Below, piece by piece: positions 9,843-18,352 of a stretch of DNA of 41,931 nucleotides. The stretch covers positions 1 to 41,931 of the forward strand of contig JAJDNX010000042.1 of assembly GCA_022340485.1 (NCBI GenBank), written 5' to 3'. Numbering within the stretch: position 1 is the stretch's first letter; the number at the start of each line of letters is the position of its first letter. The notes beneath the pieces are model-generated. The model was given only the letters and a program-made list of their open reading frames with translations. It ran no database searches and was not told the DNA's origin. The position numbers were made by a program, and so were the translations under genes. Source of the DNA: Gammaproteobacteria bacterium. Its GTDB lineage: Bacteria > Pseudomonadota > Gammaproteobacteria > UBA9214.

Positions 9843-11213
9843 ATGCGCATGAGTTACCGGCAGTTGCGAGCTTTTGGCAAAGGGCTTGTGTTACTGGCAC
9901 TGCTGTTGCGGCTGGTGAGTGCCGGCGCACAGACGGTTGCCGGAACCCCGTCATCCGTCTCACTCATTGAACTGCCGCTGCGACTGTCTCTCGAGCCCCT
10001 GATCCAGGCGGCTGACAAGACCCTCCCGTACCAGGCGGGTAACTGGCGCAGCTGGAAGGACTGGCATGGTATCAAGTCACAATACCGTGCCTGGCGTGGC
10101 CCACTCAGTGTGACTGCCATGGACAATGTGCTCCTGGTCCAGGCGCATATCCGTTACTGGATCAGGGCAGAAAAAAAAATACTGGGTGCGGTCAAGCTCA
10201 AAGGCAGTTGCGGCGTCAATGAAGCCCCGCGACAGGCATTGATTGGCATGCAGGTCCTGCTGGAGTGGGGGCCGGACTGGACCCTGAGACCATCGTTCCG
10301 CATCCTGCCCACCCGCTTTCTCGATCGCTGCGAAATGACCGTGGCGAAACTCGATGTCACCTCCCTGGTGGAGAAGGAATTCCGCAAGCAGATGCAGGCC
10401 AGTCTGAGGGACGCACTGCAGACGCTTGCTCCCGGCATGAGGGCCATGCAGCATCAGGCACAATACAGCTGGTCGCTATTGCAGGAGCCGGTCGCGCTTG
10501 GGGAGGACAACTGGCTGTTGCTCAGGCCGGGGAGTGTTGCACTGTCCCGAATAGCTGGCCGGGATCAACACCTCGATGCACGGCTGGCAATGAGCTTGCA
10601 GCCAGTGCTGCTAACCGGGCCAGAACCTGACAGCGAGTCGCTGCCGTTGCCGCCACTGGGGCAGTACCTTCCACGCTCTTCCGGGTTGAATCTGCATCTG
10701 GGTGTGAAACTGGATTTCACGGCGCTTAACCAGCGGCTTTCCGACATCCTCGCCGGCAAGTCTTTTTTCATACAGGACCGCGAGACCGGTATCAAGACGC
10801 TCAATCTGGGCGGTAGTGGACAAGCGGTCAGCGCACAGATGGAACTGACGGGTGAACTGGCCGGCAAGGCGGAATTGCAGGCAAAGCTGGCTTACAATGG
10901 ACAGCTGCAAAGGCTTGAAGTACAGGACCTGACGTTTCGCTATGATGCGCAGGAGGAAACCTTGAATTTGCTGGCCGATGCATTCCACGAGTATCTCCGC
11001 GAGGCGCTGGAAAATGCTGCCAACCAGGCGTTGACCCAGCACCTCAACCTGCTGCAAGAACGCCTCGTGGCGGTATTGAGAAAAATCACACCAGCGGGTA
11101 TGTCGCTCGACATGTCCACCTTGCAGTTGGCCAGTGTGCACCTGCATATCGAGCCGGAGGCGGTCATGCTGGATGGAACCGCCAGCGGGAACATCCGGTT
11201 GCTGTTACCCTGA
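9843..11213 (+). CDS. DUF4403-family exported protein
   Basis: 456-aa protein with an N-terminal Sec-type signal (hydrophobic LVLLALLLRLVSAGA, cleavage near AGA-QT), so probably periplasmic or envelope-associated. The body is rich in alternating beta-strand segments. The opening SLIELPLRLSLEPLIQAADK, the WRGPLSVTAMDN segment and the later NLNLLQERL-like helix match my recollection of DUF4403. No catalytic motif is evident. I chose the ATG at 9843 because the signal peptide begins there; upstream in-frame TTG (9744) and ATG (9783) would bury it. A long gap to the VOC gene suggests its own promoter, not identified. Function is unknown. Confidence 0.78.
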   Translation: MRMSYRQLRAFGKGLVLLALLLRLVSAGAQTVAGTPSSVSLIELPLRLSLEPLIQAADKTLPYQAGNWRSWKDWHGIKSQYRAWRGPLSVTAMDNVLLVQAHIRYWIRAEKKILGAVKLKGSCGVNEAPRQALIGMQVLLEWGPDWTLRPSFRILPTRFLDRCEMTVAKLDVTSLVEKEFRKQMQASLRDALQTLAPGMRAMQHQAQYSWSLLQEPVALGEDNWLLLRPGSVALSRIAGRDQHLDARLAMSLQPVLLTGPEPDSESLPLPPLGQYLPRSSGLNLHLGVKLDFTALNQRLSDILAGKSFFIQDRETGIKTLNLGGSGQAVSAQMELTGELAGKAELQAKLAYNGQLQRLEVQDLTFRYDAQEETLNLLADAFHEYLREALENAANQALTQHLNLLQERLVAVLRKITPAGMSLDMSTLQLASVHLHIEPEAVMLDGTASGNIRLLLP

Positions 11214-11274
11214 GCAAGGCGCGTACAGTCTGGTCCTGCCATTCAGTTGTCATCAACAACGGCTGTGACTGGTG

Positions 11275-11363
11275 AGTTGTCCAGATTATGTTGCACGCAG
11301 GGCCCTGCGTGTCCGGCGACTACCCAGGGCCTCACCGGACGGGCACCCAGTAGCTGGACAACT
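11275..11363. other. Structured element with perfect palindrome between convergent genes
   Basis: An outer perfect 10-bp stem, AGTTGTCCAG (11275-11284) with CTGGACAACT (11354-11363), encloses two further inverted repeats. These are the perfect 18-bp palindrome CACGCAGGGCCCTGCGTG (11294-11311) and GTCCGG/CCGGAC arms (11311-11316 and 11335-11340). Together they could form a three-way junction. A small hairpin GTTGT-CATCA-ACAAC lies just before it at 11246-11260. There is no U-tract, so it is not a standard Rho-independent terminator. It separates the DUF4403 gene from the convergent MBL gene. Confidence 0.6.
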
Positions 11364-11419
11364 TGCAACCGCCTAGCAGTCACCATTGCCCGAGTGCATG
11401 TAGTTCCCGGCGCTGGTGC

Positions 11420-12310
11420 TCAGGGCCCGGCCCGGTCGATTTCAATCACGGTAGGCTTATCCAGCTGTGCTGTGAGCTTGATTTGCATGTTCTCTGCCGC
11501 GCAAAGACTGATTGACGGTGCGTGCTTGCCCTGAAAAAAGAGTTCATTCTCCTTCTGGATGAAATCAATCTCGGTATCCGTTCTGTCAGGATCATGATGG
11601 AACATGGCCAGGCAGCGAACCTCCGCATCTACCGCAAGTTGCCGCACCTGTGACACCAGTGAATGTCCCCAGCCATGTTTGTGCGGCATGTCGGCTTCCA
11701 GGTACTGTGCGTCGTGTATCAGGACATCAACACCATGGCAAAACGCTACCCATTGATCGTAGGTAGTAGCCACCTTATCCGGTGGCTCAAGTTCATTGTC
11801 CGTGATATAGGCACAGGATGTTCCGTCTTCCTCGATGCGGTAACCGAAGCCACCCCCCGGGTGATTAATGGGGATCCGTCTGACACTAATGTTCTGCCGG
11901 GCAAGCTCGGTCTCGACGTTTGCCGTGATACATTCTGACTGAGACGGTAATTCCGTTGCTTTTACCGGAAAGTTGGCGCCGTCAATCTGGTCAAACAGTG
12001 AGCAGATCTGTTCGTGACCTTTTGTGGCACCTGTATAAACACGGATTTTCCTGTCGGGCTGGTAGATGGGCAAAAAGAACGGGTAGCCCTGGATGTGATC
12101 CCAGTGCCCATGTGACAGCAGTAAATTGATGGTGTTGTTTTTTTCTACCAGGCGTTTGCCGAGCTTGCGGATGCCGGTACCGGCATCCAGCACCAGATCC
12201 TGGCCACTGGCGGTTTCAATGTGTATACAGGAAGTATTGCCACCGTAGCGATAGGTATCATACCCCGGTGAGGGGATCGAACCCCGCACCCCGAAAAATG
12301 TTATTTTCAT
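11420..12310 (-). CDS. MBL-fold metallohydrolase
   Basis: 296-aa metallo-beta-lactamase-fold hydrolase. The metal motif HxHxDH is present as SHGHWDHIQG (H67, H69, D71, H72). Further likely ligands lie in INHPGGGFGY, ITDNE and FHHDPDRTD. The opening MKITFFGVRGSIPSPG and YGGNTSC match a subgroup often annotated as phosphodiesterase-like or phosphoribosyl cyclic phosphodiesterase-like, but the substrate cannot be assigned. The ATG at 12310 has AAGGGG 10 nt upstream; an in-frame TTG two codons earlier is less likely. It is convergent with the DUF4403 gene and transcribed in the same direction as glnD, 273 nt downstream of it. Confidence 0.88.
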   Translation of the reverse strand: MKITFFGVRGSIPSPGYDTYRYGGNTSCIHIETASGQDLVLDAGTGIRKLGKRLVEKNNTINLLLSHGHWDHIQGYPFFLPIYQPDRKIRVYTGATKGHEQICSLFDQIDGANFPVKATELPSQSECITANVETELARQNISVRRIPINHPGGGFGYRIEEDGTSCAYITDNELEPPDKVATTYDQWVAFCHGVDVLIHDAQYLEADMPHKHGWGHSLVSQVRQLAVDAEVRCLAMFHHDPDRTDTEIDFIQKENELFFQGKHAPSISLCAAENMQIKLTAQLDKPTVIEIDRAGP

Positions 12311-12346
12311 TATCAATCATCCCCTTAGTGATTGACTGTTTGAGCC

Positions 12347-12375
12347 ATTATGAGGAGTAGGAATGGTTTATACAA
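12347..12375 (-). promoter_or_regulatory. Candidate sigma-70 promoter for the MBL gene
   Basis: On the minus strand TTGTAT (12370-12375) and CATAAT (12347-12352) are separated by 17 nt, about 36 nt before the start codon. The -10 matches 5 of 6 consensus bases and the -35 only 3 of 6. Confidence 0.35.
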
Positions 12376-12583
12376 CTACAGAGGGGCCTTCTCTCTGTGG
12401 ATTCTGTTGTGCTTCGCTGGCCATGCAGTGCGGCATTGAGTCATTTCCAGTGAAAACCGGACAGTGGCCCTTCGTGCGTTGACTGCACCTGGCTATGGGG
12501 CGAAGCCGGTCAAGCGGGGAGGATCCGTGCCTCTTTAACCCGGTCCTGTAGGCTGTGACGACTCCAGCAGGGCTGGCCCGGTG

Positions 12584-15295
12584 TCAGGGATGGTTGTTGG
12601 CCGGGTTGTCTTCCTCGTCCAGGTATTTGCGGATCGCCTTTTCGAGACAGGCGATTTTCGAGGCATCGGTCAGTGGCTGGTTATGCTGATCGGTGATGTA
12701 ATACACATCTTCCGCACGTGAACCCAGGGTCACGATTTTTGCATTCAGCAGCCTGATTTTGCAATCCGCAAATGCACGCCCGATACGGGAAAGCAGGCCA
12801 GGGCGGTCGGCGGTGATGAGTTCCATTACCGTGCGCCGGTCATAGGAGTCCAGCTTGAAGTCCAGGTGTGTCTTGATGGGAAAATGCTTGTAATGACGCG
12901 GTATCCGGCGGGATATATTCCAGGTGGTGTGCCCCTCCGCATTGATCTCCGACAGCAGGGTATTCCTGATTTCCTGGAGGCGCCGGTCGCCGCTTATGGG
13001 AAAGCCCGACTCCTCCAGTACATGAAAGGTGTCTACGGTCCTGTTGTCCTGTGTCGTAATGATACCGGCATCTACCACGTTCAGTCCGAGCCGGTCGAGT
13101 ACCGCGGTGATGCGGCTGAACTGGTCATCCTCGGTGGCGGTGACGATAAAGATTTCGGTGCCGCCATGTTCCGTGACCGGCTGTACATCGACCAGGGTGT
13201 TGCTTTCCGCATTATCCAGCAGCAGGTGGGTATGGTGTGCAACCTGTTCAGGTGCATGACGCAGAAAATAGTCATCGCCGAGGTCACCCCAGAGATCGGT
13301 GATGGCCGACGTCAGTTCACCCAGTAACTTCACTGCCTCCTGCTGTACCTGCTGGATGTGCTCGGTGCGCTTCATGGGGTCCTGCAGGCCACGCTGCAGG
13401 GCGCGTCGCGTGTTGTAGTAAAGCTGCTTCAGCAGGGCGTCCTTCCAGGTATTCCACAGCTCCGGGTTGGTGGCGCGGATATCCGCCACCGTCAACAGGT
13501 ATAGGTAGTCCAGGTGCACTGTATCCCGCATGATTTTCGCAAAGCGGTTGACGACGACCGGGTCACTGATGTCTTCACGTTGCGAGGTAGAGGACATCAG
13601 CAAGTGGCTTTCAACCAGCCAGGTCACCAGGTCCGTATCGTAATCACTGAGATCATGCTGTTTGCAGAAATTACGTGCATCCACACTGCCCAGGTCCGAG
13701 TGGTCGCCACCACGACCCTTGGCGATGTCATGAAACAGGCCGGCGAGGTACAGCAGTTCCGGTTTGGGTAGGGTGGCAATGATGTGACTGCAGAGCGGGA
13801 ACTCGAGTGCATATTTATGCACGGTAAAGCGTCGCAGGTTGCGCACCATCTTGAGGATGTGTTCGTCGACGGTGTAGATATGGAACAGGTCATACTGCAT
13901 CAGCCCGACAATATTTTCGAACACCGGCAGATAGGCCGCGAGAATGCCGTAGGTATTCATGCGGCGCAGTTCATGGGTGAGCCCCCGCGGTTGCCGGATG
14001 ATCTCCATGAAGAGGCTGCGCGAGCGGATATCCCTGCGAAAATCATCATCGATGAGGTGACGGTTTTCGCGTATGGCGCGAATGGTGCCGGCACGTACAC
14101 CCTTCAGTTCCGGATGCTGTTCCAGTAGCAGAAAGATCTCCAGCAGTGCGTATGGCTGGTAGCGAAAGACCCGTTCATCAATGACCTCGATGTACCCCTG
14201 GCGACTCTGGAAGCGGTTGTTGATGACAACCGGTTCACCGGGTCCTTCCGGGTGCAGGATGTTTTCCTGGAAGAGTTGCAGCAGCATTTCATTGAGGCGG
14301 CTCAGTTCCATGATGGTGCGGTAGTACTGCTTCATGAAGGCCTCGACGCCCAGCCGGTTGTCGTCGTCGTGATAGCCAAAGCGTTCCGCCAGGGTGCGCT
14401 GGTAATCGAACAGCAGGCGGTCTTCACTGCGGCCGGTAAGCGTATGCAGTGCAAAGCGTATGTTCCATAACAGGTCGCGGTCCCTGATCAGGGTTTGATA
14501 TTCCTCCCGGGTCAGGAAATCTCGCTCCACCAGTTCATCAAGCGAGGCTGTGCCAAAATGCCGGTTGGCGACCCAGGCAATCATCTGGATATCACGCAGC
14601 CCCCCGGGACCCTCCTTGATGTTTGGTTCCAGGTTGTAGGCAGTGTTGTGAAACTTTCTGTAACGTGCGCGCTGTTCTTCGCACTTTGCATTGAAGAAAT
14701 CACGACTGTTCCAGATCTCGGAGACCCCGGTGCGTTGCTGCATGCGCTGGAACAGCCTGGTGGAGCCAGCCAGCCAGCGTGCCTCCATGAGGTTGGTGAC
14801 CACGGTGATATCAGCCAGCGACTGTTCAACGCAGTCATTGATGCTGCGGACACTGTGCCCGACTTCGAGCCCTATATCCCAGAGAAAGGTCAGCAGCGCT
14901 GTGATCTTCCGGTCGTACAGATTGCCGGCTTCGTCGGGGAGCAGAATCAGCAGATCGATATCCGATCCGGGCATCAATTCGCTGCGACCATAGCCGCCTA
15001 CAGCAACCAGTGCCAGGTCATCCTCTGCGGTTTCCATGAGGTGCGACCAGGTGCGCCGCAGCAGCTGGTCGACCAGCCATGAACGGGCACGGATCAGCAC
15101 CGGCACACTGATTCCCTGGGTAAATTTCTCAGCGAGCTGTTTGTTGGCGTGTTTCAGGCAATCCTTGTACAGCGTCAGGGGCGCATTGTCGCTGGCAAGG
15201 GACTCGTCAAGGCAATGCATCCTGAACCAGGATTCAAAGGTTGCCTCGTCCATGATGATCGCAGCAGTGGCCAGGGGAGTTGTGCTTGCGTGCAT
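12584..15295 (-). CDS. glnD: Bifunctional PII uridylyltransferase/uridylyl-removing enzyme
   Basis: 903-aa nitrogen sensor that uridylylates PII under low glutamine and removes UMP under high glutamine. The N-terminal nucleotidyltransferase motif GGYGRSELMPGSDIDLL covers residues 100-116. The HD-domain pair H522-D523 lies in AGLFHDIAKGRGGDHS and supplies the UMP-removing activity. Two C-terminal ACT domains lie at about 710-790 and 820-890 (for example TADRPGLLSRIGRAF), where glutamine is sensed. The length is close to E. coli GlnD (890). The ATG comes one base after the map stop, so the two are probably translated together; map-glnD adjacency is common in gammaproteobacteria. A second ATG at 15253 is possible. 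Confidence 0.97.
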   Translation of the reverse strand: MHASTTPLATAAIIMDEATFESWFRMHCLDESLASDNAPLTLYKDCLKHANKQLAEKFTQGISVPVLIRARSWLVDQLLRRTWSHLMETAEDDLALVAVGGYGRSELMPGSDIDLLILLPDEAGNLYDRKITALLTFLWDIGLEVGHSVRSINDCVEQSLADITVVTNLMEARWLAGSTRLFQRMQQRTGVSEIWNSRDFFNAKCEEQRARYRKFHNTAYNLEPNIKEGPGGLRDIQMIAWVANRHFGTASLDELVERDFLTREEYQTLIRDRDLLWNIRFALHTLTGRSEDRLLFDYQRTLAERFGYHDDDNRLGVEAFMKQYYRTIMELSRLNEMLLQLFQENILHPEGPGEPVVINNRFQSRQGYIEVIDERVFRYQPYALLEIFLLLEQHPELKGVRAGTIRAIRENRHLIDDDFRRDIRSRSLFMEIIRQPRGLTHELRRMNTYGILAAYLPVFENIVGLMQYDLFHIYTVDEHILKMVRNLRRFTVHKYALEFPLCSHIIATLPKPELLYLAGLFHDIAKGRGGDHSDLGSVDARNFCKQHDLSDYDTDLVTWLVESHLLMSSTSQREDISDPVVVNRFAKIMRDTVHLDYLYLLTVADIRATNPELWNTWKDALLKQLYYNTRRALQRGLQDPMKRTEHIQQVQQEAVKLLGELTSAITDLWGDLGDDYFLRHAPEQVAHHTHLLLDNAESNTLVDVQPVTEHGGTEIFIVTATEDDQFSRITAVLDRLGLNVVDAGIITTQDNRTVDTFHVLEESGFPISGDRRLQEIRNTLLSEINAEGHTTWNISRRIPRHYKHFPIKTHLDFKLDSYDRRTVMELITADRPGLLSRIGRAFADCKIRLLNAKIVTLGSRAEDVYYITDQHNQPLTDASKIACLEKAIRKYLDEEDNPANNHP

Positions 15296-15296
15296 G

Positions 15297-16064
15297 TCAG
15301 ATGTCGTCTCCCGGCAAGCAGGTCAGTACCTCGTGGCCGGAGTCCGTAACCAGAATGGTGTGTTCCCATTGTGCCGATAGACTATGGTCCTTGGTGACAA
15401 CGGTCCAGCCGTCCGGTAGCAGCTTGGTATAGCGCTTGCCCGCGTTGACCATGGGTTCGATCGTGAAAGTCATGCCGGGTTCCAGTCTCATGCCGGTGTC
15501 CGGATTGCCGTAATGCAGTATCTGCGGATCTTCGTGGAAGTCCCTGCCGATACCGTGACCACAGTATTCGCGCACAATGGAACAATGCTGCGACTCCGCA
15601 TATTGCTGGATGGCATGACCGATGTCACCGATCCGGATGCCAGGTTTGACCATGTCGATCCCGATCTTCATGCATTCATGGCTGATGCGCGCCAGTCGGG
15701 CACTGGCCACGCTGGGTTCGCCGACAAAAAACATCTTGCTGGTGTCGCCGTGAAAACCGTCCTTGATGACGGTGACATCGATGTTCACCGCATCACCTTT
15801 CTTCAGAATCTTGTCACTCGGTATGCCGTGGCAGACGACATGATTCACCGAGGTGCAGATCGATTTCGGGAAACCACGGTAATTGAGTGGTGCCGGTATC
15901 GCCTGTTGTACATTGACAATGTAGTCGTGACAGATGCGGTCCAGTTCATCGGTGCTGATGCCGGCCTTGACATAAGGACGGATCATGCGCAGGACTTCGC
16001 CGGCAAGTCGGCCGGCAATGCGCATTTTTTCGATCTCGTCGGGAGTTTTTATGGTGACTGGCAT
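15297..16064 (-). CDS. map: Type I methionine aminopeptidase
   Basis: 255-aa cytosolic dinuclear metalloprotease that removes the initiator Met from nascent proteins. All ligands are present and match E. coli with at most one residue offset: H79 (VCHGIP), D96 (NIDVTV), D107 (GDTSKMF), H170 (GHGIG), E203 (FTIEPM) and E234 (WEHT). The frame remains open 74 codons upstream, but family alignment starts at the ATG at 16064 (MPVTIKTPDEIEKMR). It is divergent from rpsB, as in E. coli, across a 255-nt intergenic region. Confidence 0.97.
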   Translation of the reverse strand: MPVTIKTPDEIEKMRIAGRLAGEVLRMIRPYVKAGISTDELDRICHDYIVNVQQAIPAPLNYRGFPKSICTSVNHVVCHGIPSDKILKKGDAVNIDVTVIKDGFHGDTSKMFFVGEPSVASARLARISHECMKIGIDMVKPGIRIGDIGHAIQQYAESQHCSIVREYCGHGIGRDFHEDPQILHYGNPDTGMRLEPGMTFTIEPMVNAGKRYTKLLPDGWTVVTKDHSLSAQWEHTILVTDSGHEVLTCLPGDDI

Positions 16065-16100
16065 CCTGGATCCTGAATTATCCAAACAAGGGGGGGCAAC

Positions 16101-16113
16101 TACCGGACCGGTA
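16101..16113. promoter_or_regulatory. 13-bp palindrome in map-rpsB divergent region
   Basis: TACCGGACCGGTA is a perfect palindrome around a central A, 13 nt upstream of the rpsB -35 element. It could be an operator, but no known regulator site was recognised. Confidence 0.25.
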
Positions 16114-16126
16114 AAGGACCGGCAGA

Positions 16127-16155
16127 TTGTCGAGTCGATGAGTGTATGGTATAAA
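16127..16155 (+). promoter_or_regulatory. Probable sigma-70 promoter of rpsB-tsf
   Basis: TTGTCG (16127-16132) and TATAAA (16150-16155) are 17 nt apart. Transcription would begin near 16162 and give a leader of about 158 nt before the rpsB ATG. Confidence 0.6.
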
Positions 16156-16229
16156 GGCGGGCTTGTTAAGTGCCCCTTGCAGGTGCACTTTGCAAAATTC
16201 ACACATGTACCGGCACAGGCAGCAGGGTG

Positions 16230-16267
16230 CCTGGTTGGCTGCAAACGATTGTGCACAGTCAACCGGG
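16230..16267 (+). promoter_or_regulatory. rpsB mRNA leader hairpin, candidate S2 autoregulatory element
   Basis: CCTGGTTGGCTG (16230-16241) pairs with CAGTCAACCGGG (16256-16267) over 12 bp including two G-U pairs, with a 14-nt loop. It lies 53 nt before the start codon in a long leader. Ribosomal protein S2 represses its own operon through the leader in E. coli; whether this hairpin is that site is inference. Confidence 0.5.
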
Positions 16268-16319
16268 TTGTTGTTTTGGGGTACATGGAAGCCTAACCCT
16301 GAACTTGGAGTATTTAAAG

Positions 16320-17207
16320 ATGACAGACGTCACTATGCGCCAGATGCTGGAAGCTGGCGTGCATTTTGGTCACCAGACCCGTTACTGGAACCCGAAGATG
16401 GCTCCCTACATCTTCGGCGAGCGCGGCAAGATCCATATTATCAACCTCGAGAAGACCCTGCCGCTCTTCAATGATGCCATGAATTACCTCGGCAGCATGG
16501 TTGCCAATGGCCGTACCGTACTGTTTGTCGGTACCAAGCGATCCGCGCAGCAGATTATCAGGGAGAACGCCTCGCGTTGCGGCATGCCCTACGTGAATCA
16601 TCGTTGGCTTGGCGGCATGCTGACAAACTACAAGACCGTTCGCGCATCGATCAAGCGTTTGAAAGACCTGGAGACCATGTCCGAGGACGGCTCCTTTGAA
16701 AAGATCACCAAGAAAGAAAGGTTGATGCTGCGGCGCGAGATGGAGAAGCTGGAACGCAGCCTTGGCGGCATCAAGGACATGCGCGGCATTCCGGACGTCA
16801 TGTTTGTCGTCGATGTTGGTCATGAAAAGATTGCCATCACTGAAGCCAGAAAGCTGGGTATCCCGGTGGTTGGGATCGTCGACACCAACAACTCGATTGA
16901 AGGGGTCGATTACATCATCCCTGGAAACGACGATGCGATACGCGCCATCAAGCTGTATGTCGAGGCGGCTGCCGACGCGATTGATAGCGGCAGACTGAGC
17001 ATTGCACATGCCGTTGCCGACTCTTCTGACGAGTTTGTTGAACTTGATGAGTCCGGAGAAACCAGGCCGGTGAGGAAAAAGGCCACAGCCAGGAAGAAAC
17101 CGGCAAGCAAGGTTACCGTGAAAAAGAAAGCGTCTGCCAAAACTGCAGCGTCCGACACGGAAACGGTTGATGAGACTGCAGCCGATGAAGCGGCGGGCGA
17201 GGAGTAA
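16320..17207 (+). CDS. rpsB: 30S ribosomal protein S2 with C-terminal extension
   Basis: 295-aa protein S2, needed for binding of S1 and completion of the 30S subunit. The core begins [19 protein letters not shown] and includes [26 protein letters not shown] and GIVDTNNS, all standard S2 segments. E. coli S2 has 241 residues. Here an extra tail of about 50 residues follows: Lys/Arg/Ala-rich at about 249-273 and acidic at about 279-295. The frame is open from 16170, but the conserved protein starts at the ATG at 16320, preceded by GGAG. It leads the operon with tsf. Confidence 0.98.
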   Translation: MTDVTMRQMLEAGVHFGHQTRYWNPKMAPYIFGERGKIHIINLEKTLPLFNDAMNYLGSMVANGRTVLFVGTKRSAQQIIRENASRCGMPYVNHRWLGGMLTNYKTVRASIKRLKDLETMSEDGSFEKITKKERLMLRREMEKLERSLGGIKDMRGIPDVMFVVDVGHEKIAITEARKLGIPVVGIVDTNNSIEGVDYIIPGNDDAIRAIKLYVEAAADAIDSGRLSIAHAVADSSDEFVELDESGETRPVRKKATARKKPASKVTVKKKASAKTAASDTETVDETAADEAAGEE

Positions 17208-17219
17208 AACCCTACCTTT

Positions 17220-17261
17220 TGCAGCATTTTTCCTGGCATCGAACGGACAGGAAAAAGTGCA
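17220..17261 (+). other. Hairpin between rpsB and tsf
   Basis: TTTTTCCTG (17227-17235) pairs perfectly with CAGGAAAAA (17248-17256), extended by TGCA/TGCA arms, with a 12-nt loop. There is no T-run after it, so it is not a classical terminator. It may act as an attenuator or processing site that sets the S2:EF-Ts ratio. Confidence 0.5.
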
Positions 17262-17288
17262 GGTGAAAACATACACGAGGATATGAAT

Positions 17289-18179
17289 ATGGCGATTACA
17301 GCTGCGCAGGTTAAAGAGCTGCGCGAACGTACCGGCTCCGGCATGATGGAGTGTAAAAAGGCACTGGTTGATGCGGCCGGTGATATGGATGCGGCAATAG
17401 AGGCGTTGCGCATGACCGGTCTTGCCAAGGCAGACAAAAAGGCAGGCCGCATTGCTGCCGAAGGACTGGTCGTTATCGAGATGAGTGCAGATGCCCGGAA
17501 GGCCGCCATTGTCGAGGTCAATTGCGAGACCGATTTCGTAGCCAAAAAGGAAGATTTCCAGGAGTTTGCTGCCGCCATTGCGAAGCGCGTGCTGCAGGAT
17601 CACCCGGCCGACCTGGATGCGCTCATGGCAATGCCGCTCAAGGAAGGAGATGCCGCCACGGTGGAGGATGTTCGCAAGGCATTGGTTGCGACCATCGGGG
17701 AGAACATTACCGTGCGACGTTTTACTCGCATAGAAAGTGACCATCCCATCGCGTGTTACCGTCACGGCGTGCGCATCGGTGTGCTGGTGGAGCTTGACGG
17801 CGGGGATGAGCAACTGGGCAAGGATCTGGCGATGCATATTGCTGCTCATGACCCGCGCCCGGTATGTGTTTCCGAGGACCAGGTGCCGGAGGAAATGATT
17901 GCCGCCGAGCGTACGATCTTTACCGCCCAGGCGCGGGAGAGTGGCAAGCCCGATGACATCATCGAAAAAATGATCAGTGGCAGGATCCGCAAGTATCTGG
18001 CCGAGATCACCCTGCTGGGCCAGTCTTTCGTCAAGGATCCGGACCTGACGGTCGGCAAGCTGCTGGAACAGGCAGGAGCAAAAGTGCTGCGATTCGAACG
18101 CGTTGAGCTTGGCGAGGGGATCGAGAAGAAAACAGAGAATTTTGCAGATGAGGTAATGGCACAGGTCAAGGGTGGGTGA
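17289..18179 (+). CDS. tsf: Elongation factor Ts
   Basis: 296-aa guanine nucleotide exchange factor for EF-Tu. The N-terminal UBA-like domain ([19 protein letters not shown]) and the conserved [14 protein letters not shown] core motif are present, followed by the two-part dimerisation region. Two in-frame ATGs lie at 17283 and 17289. GAGG is only 2 nt before the first and 8 nt before the second, so I take 17289. The length is close to E. coli EF-Ts (283). It follows rpsB by 81 nt, with an intervening hairpin, and is followed by a strong terminator. Confidence 0.97.
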   Translation: MAITAAQVKELRERTGSGMMECKKALVDAAGDMDAAIEALRMTGLAKADKKAGRIAAEGLVVIEMSADARKAAIVEVNCETDFVAKKEDFQEFAAAIAKRVLQDHPADLDALMAMPLKEGDAATVEDVRKALVATIGENITVRRFTRIESDHPIACYRHGVRIGVLVELDGGDEQLGKDLAMHIAAHDPRPVCVSEDQVPEEMIAAERTIFTAQARESGKPDDIIEKMISGRIRKYLAEITLLGQSFVKDPDLTVGKLLEQAGAKVLRFERVELGEGIEKKTENFADEVMAQVKGG

Positions 18180-18235
18180 TCACGGACCTCGCCCAGTGGC
18201 GGTTATTGCCCATGCATCTGCGGCTTATCTACAGG

Positions 18236-18263
18236 ACGGGGTCGATTTTCGACCCCGTTTTTT
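18236..18263 (+). terminator. Rho-independent terminator after tsf
   Basis: A perfect 10-bp stem ACGGGGTCGA/TCGACCCCGT (18236-18245 and 18249-18258) with a TTT loop runs into six Ts. It closes the rpsB-tsf unit 56 nt after the tsf stop. Confidence 0.93.
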
Positions 18264-18352
18264 ATGGCAATCCCGAGGAAAAAGTAAGACAATGTTGTCC
18301 GCATGATTTCCCCATGTTTTGTATGTAATGCATTGATAATATAGGAAATATT

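Noticed and set aside
11275-11363. Integron attC site
   Set aside because: attC needs a 5' RYYYAAC and a 3' GTTRRRY box. Here the outer arms have GTT on the 5' side and AAC on the 3' side, and no integrase or cassette array is present.
16314-17849. Open frame of 511 codons antisense to rpsB and tsf
   Set aside because: It mirrors two unmistakable genes, has low-complexity composition, no recognised domain and no ribosome site; long antisense frames are common in GC-rich codon usage.
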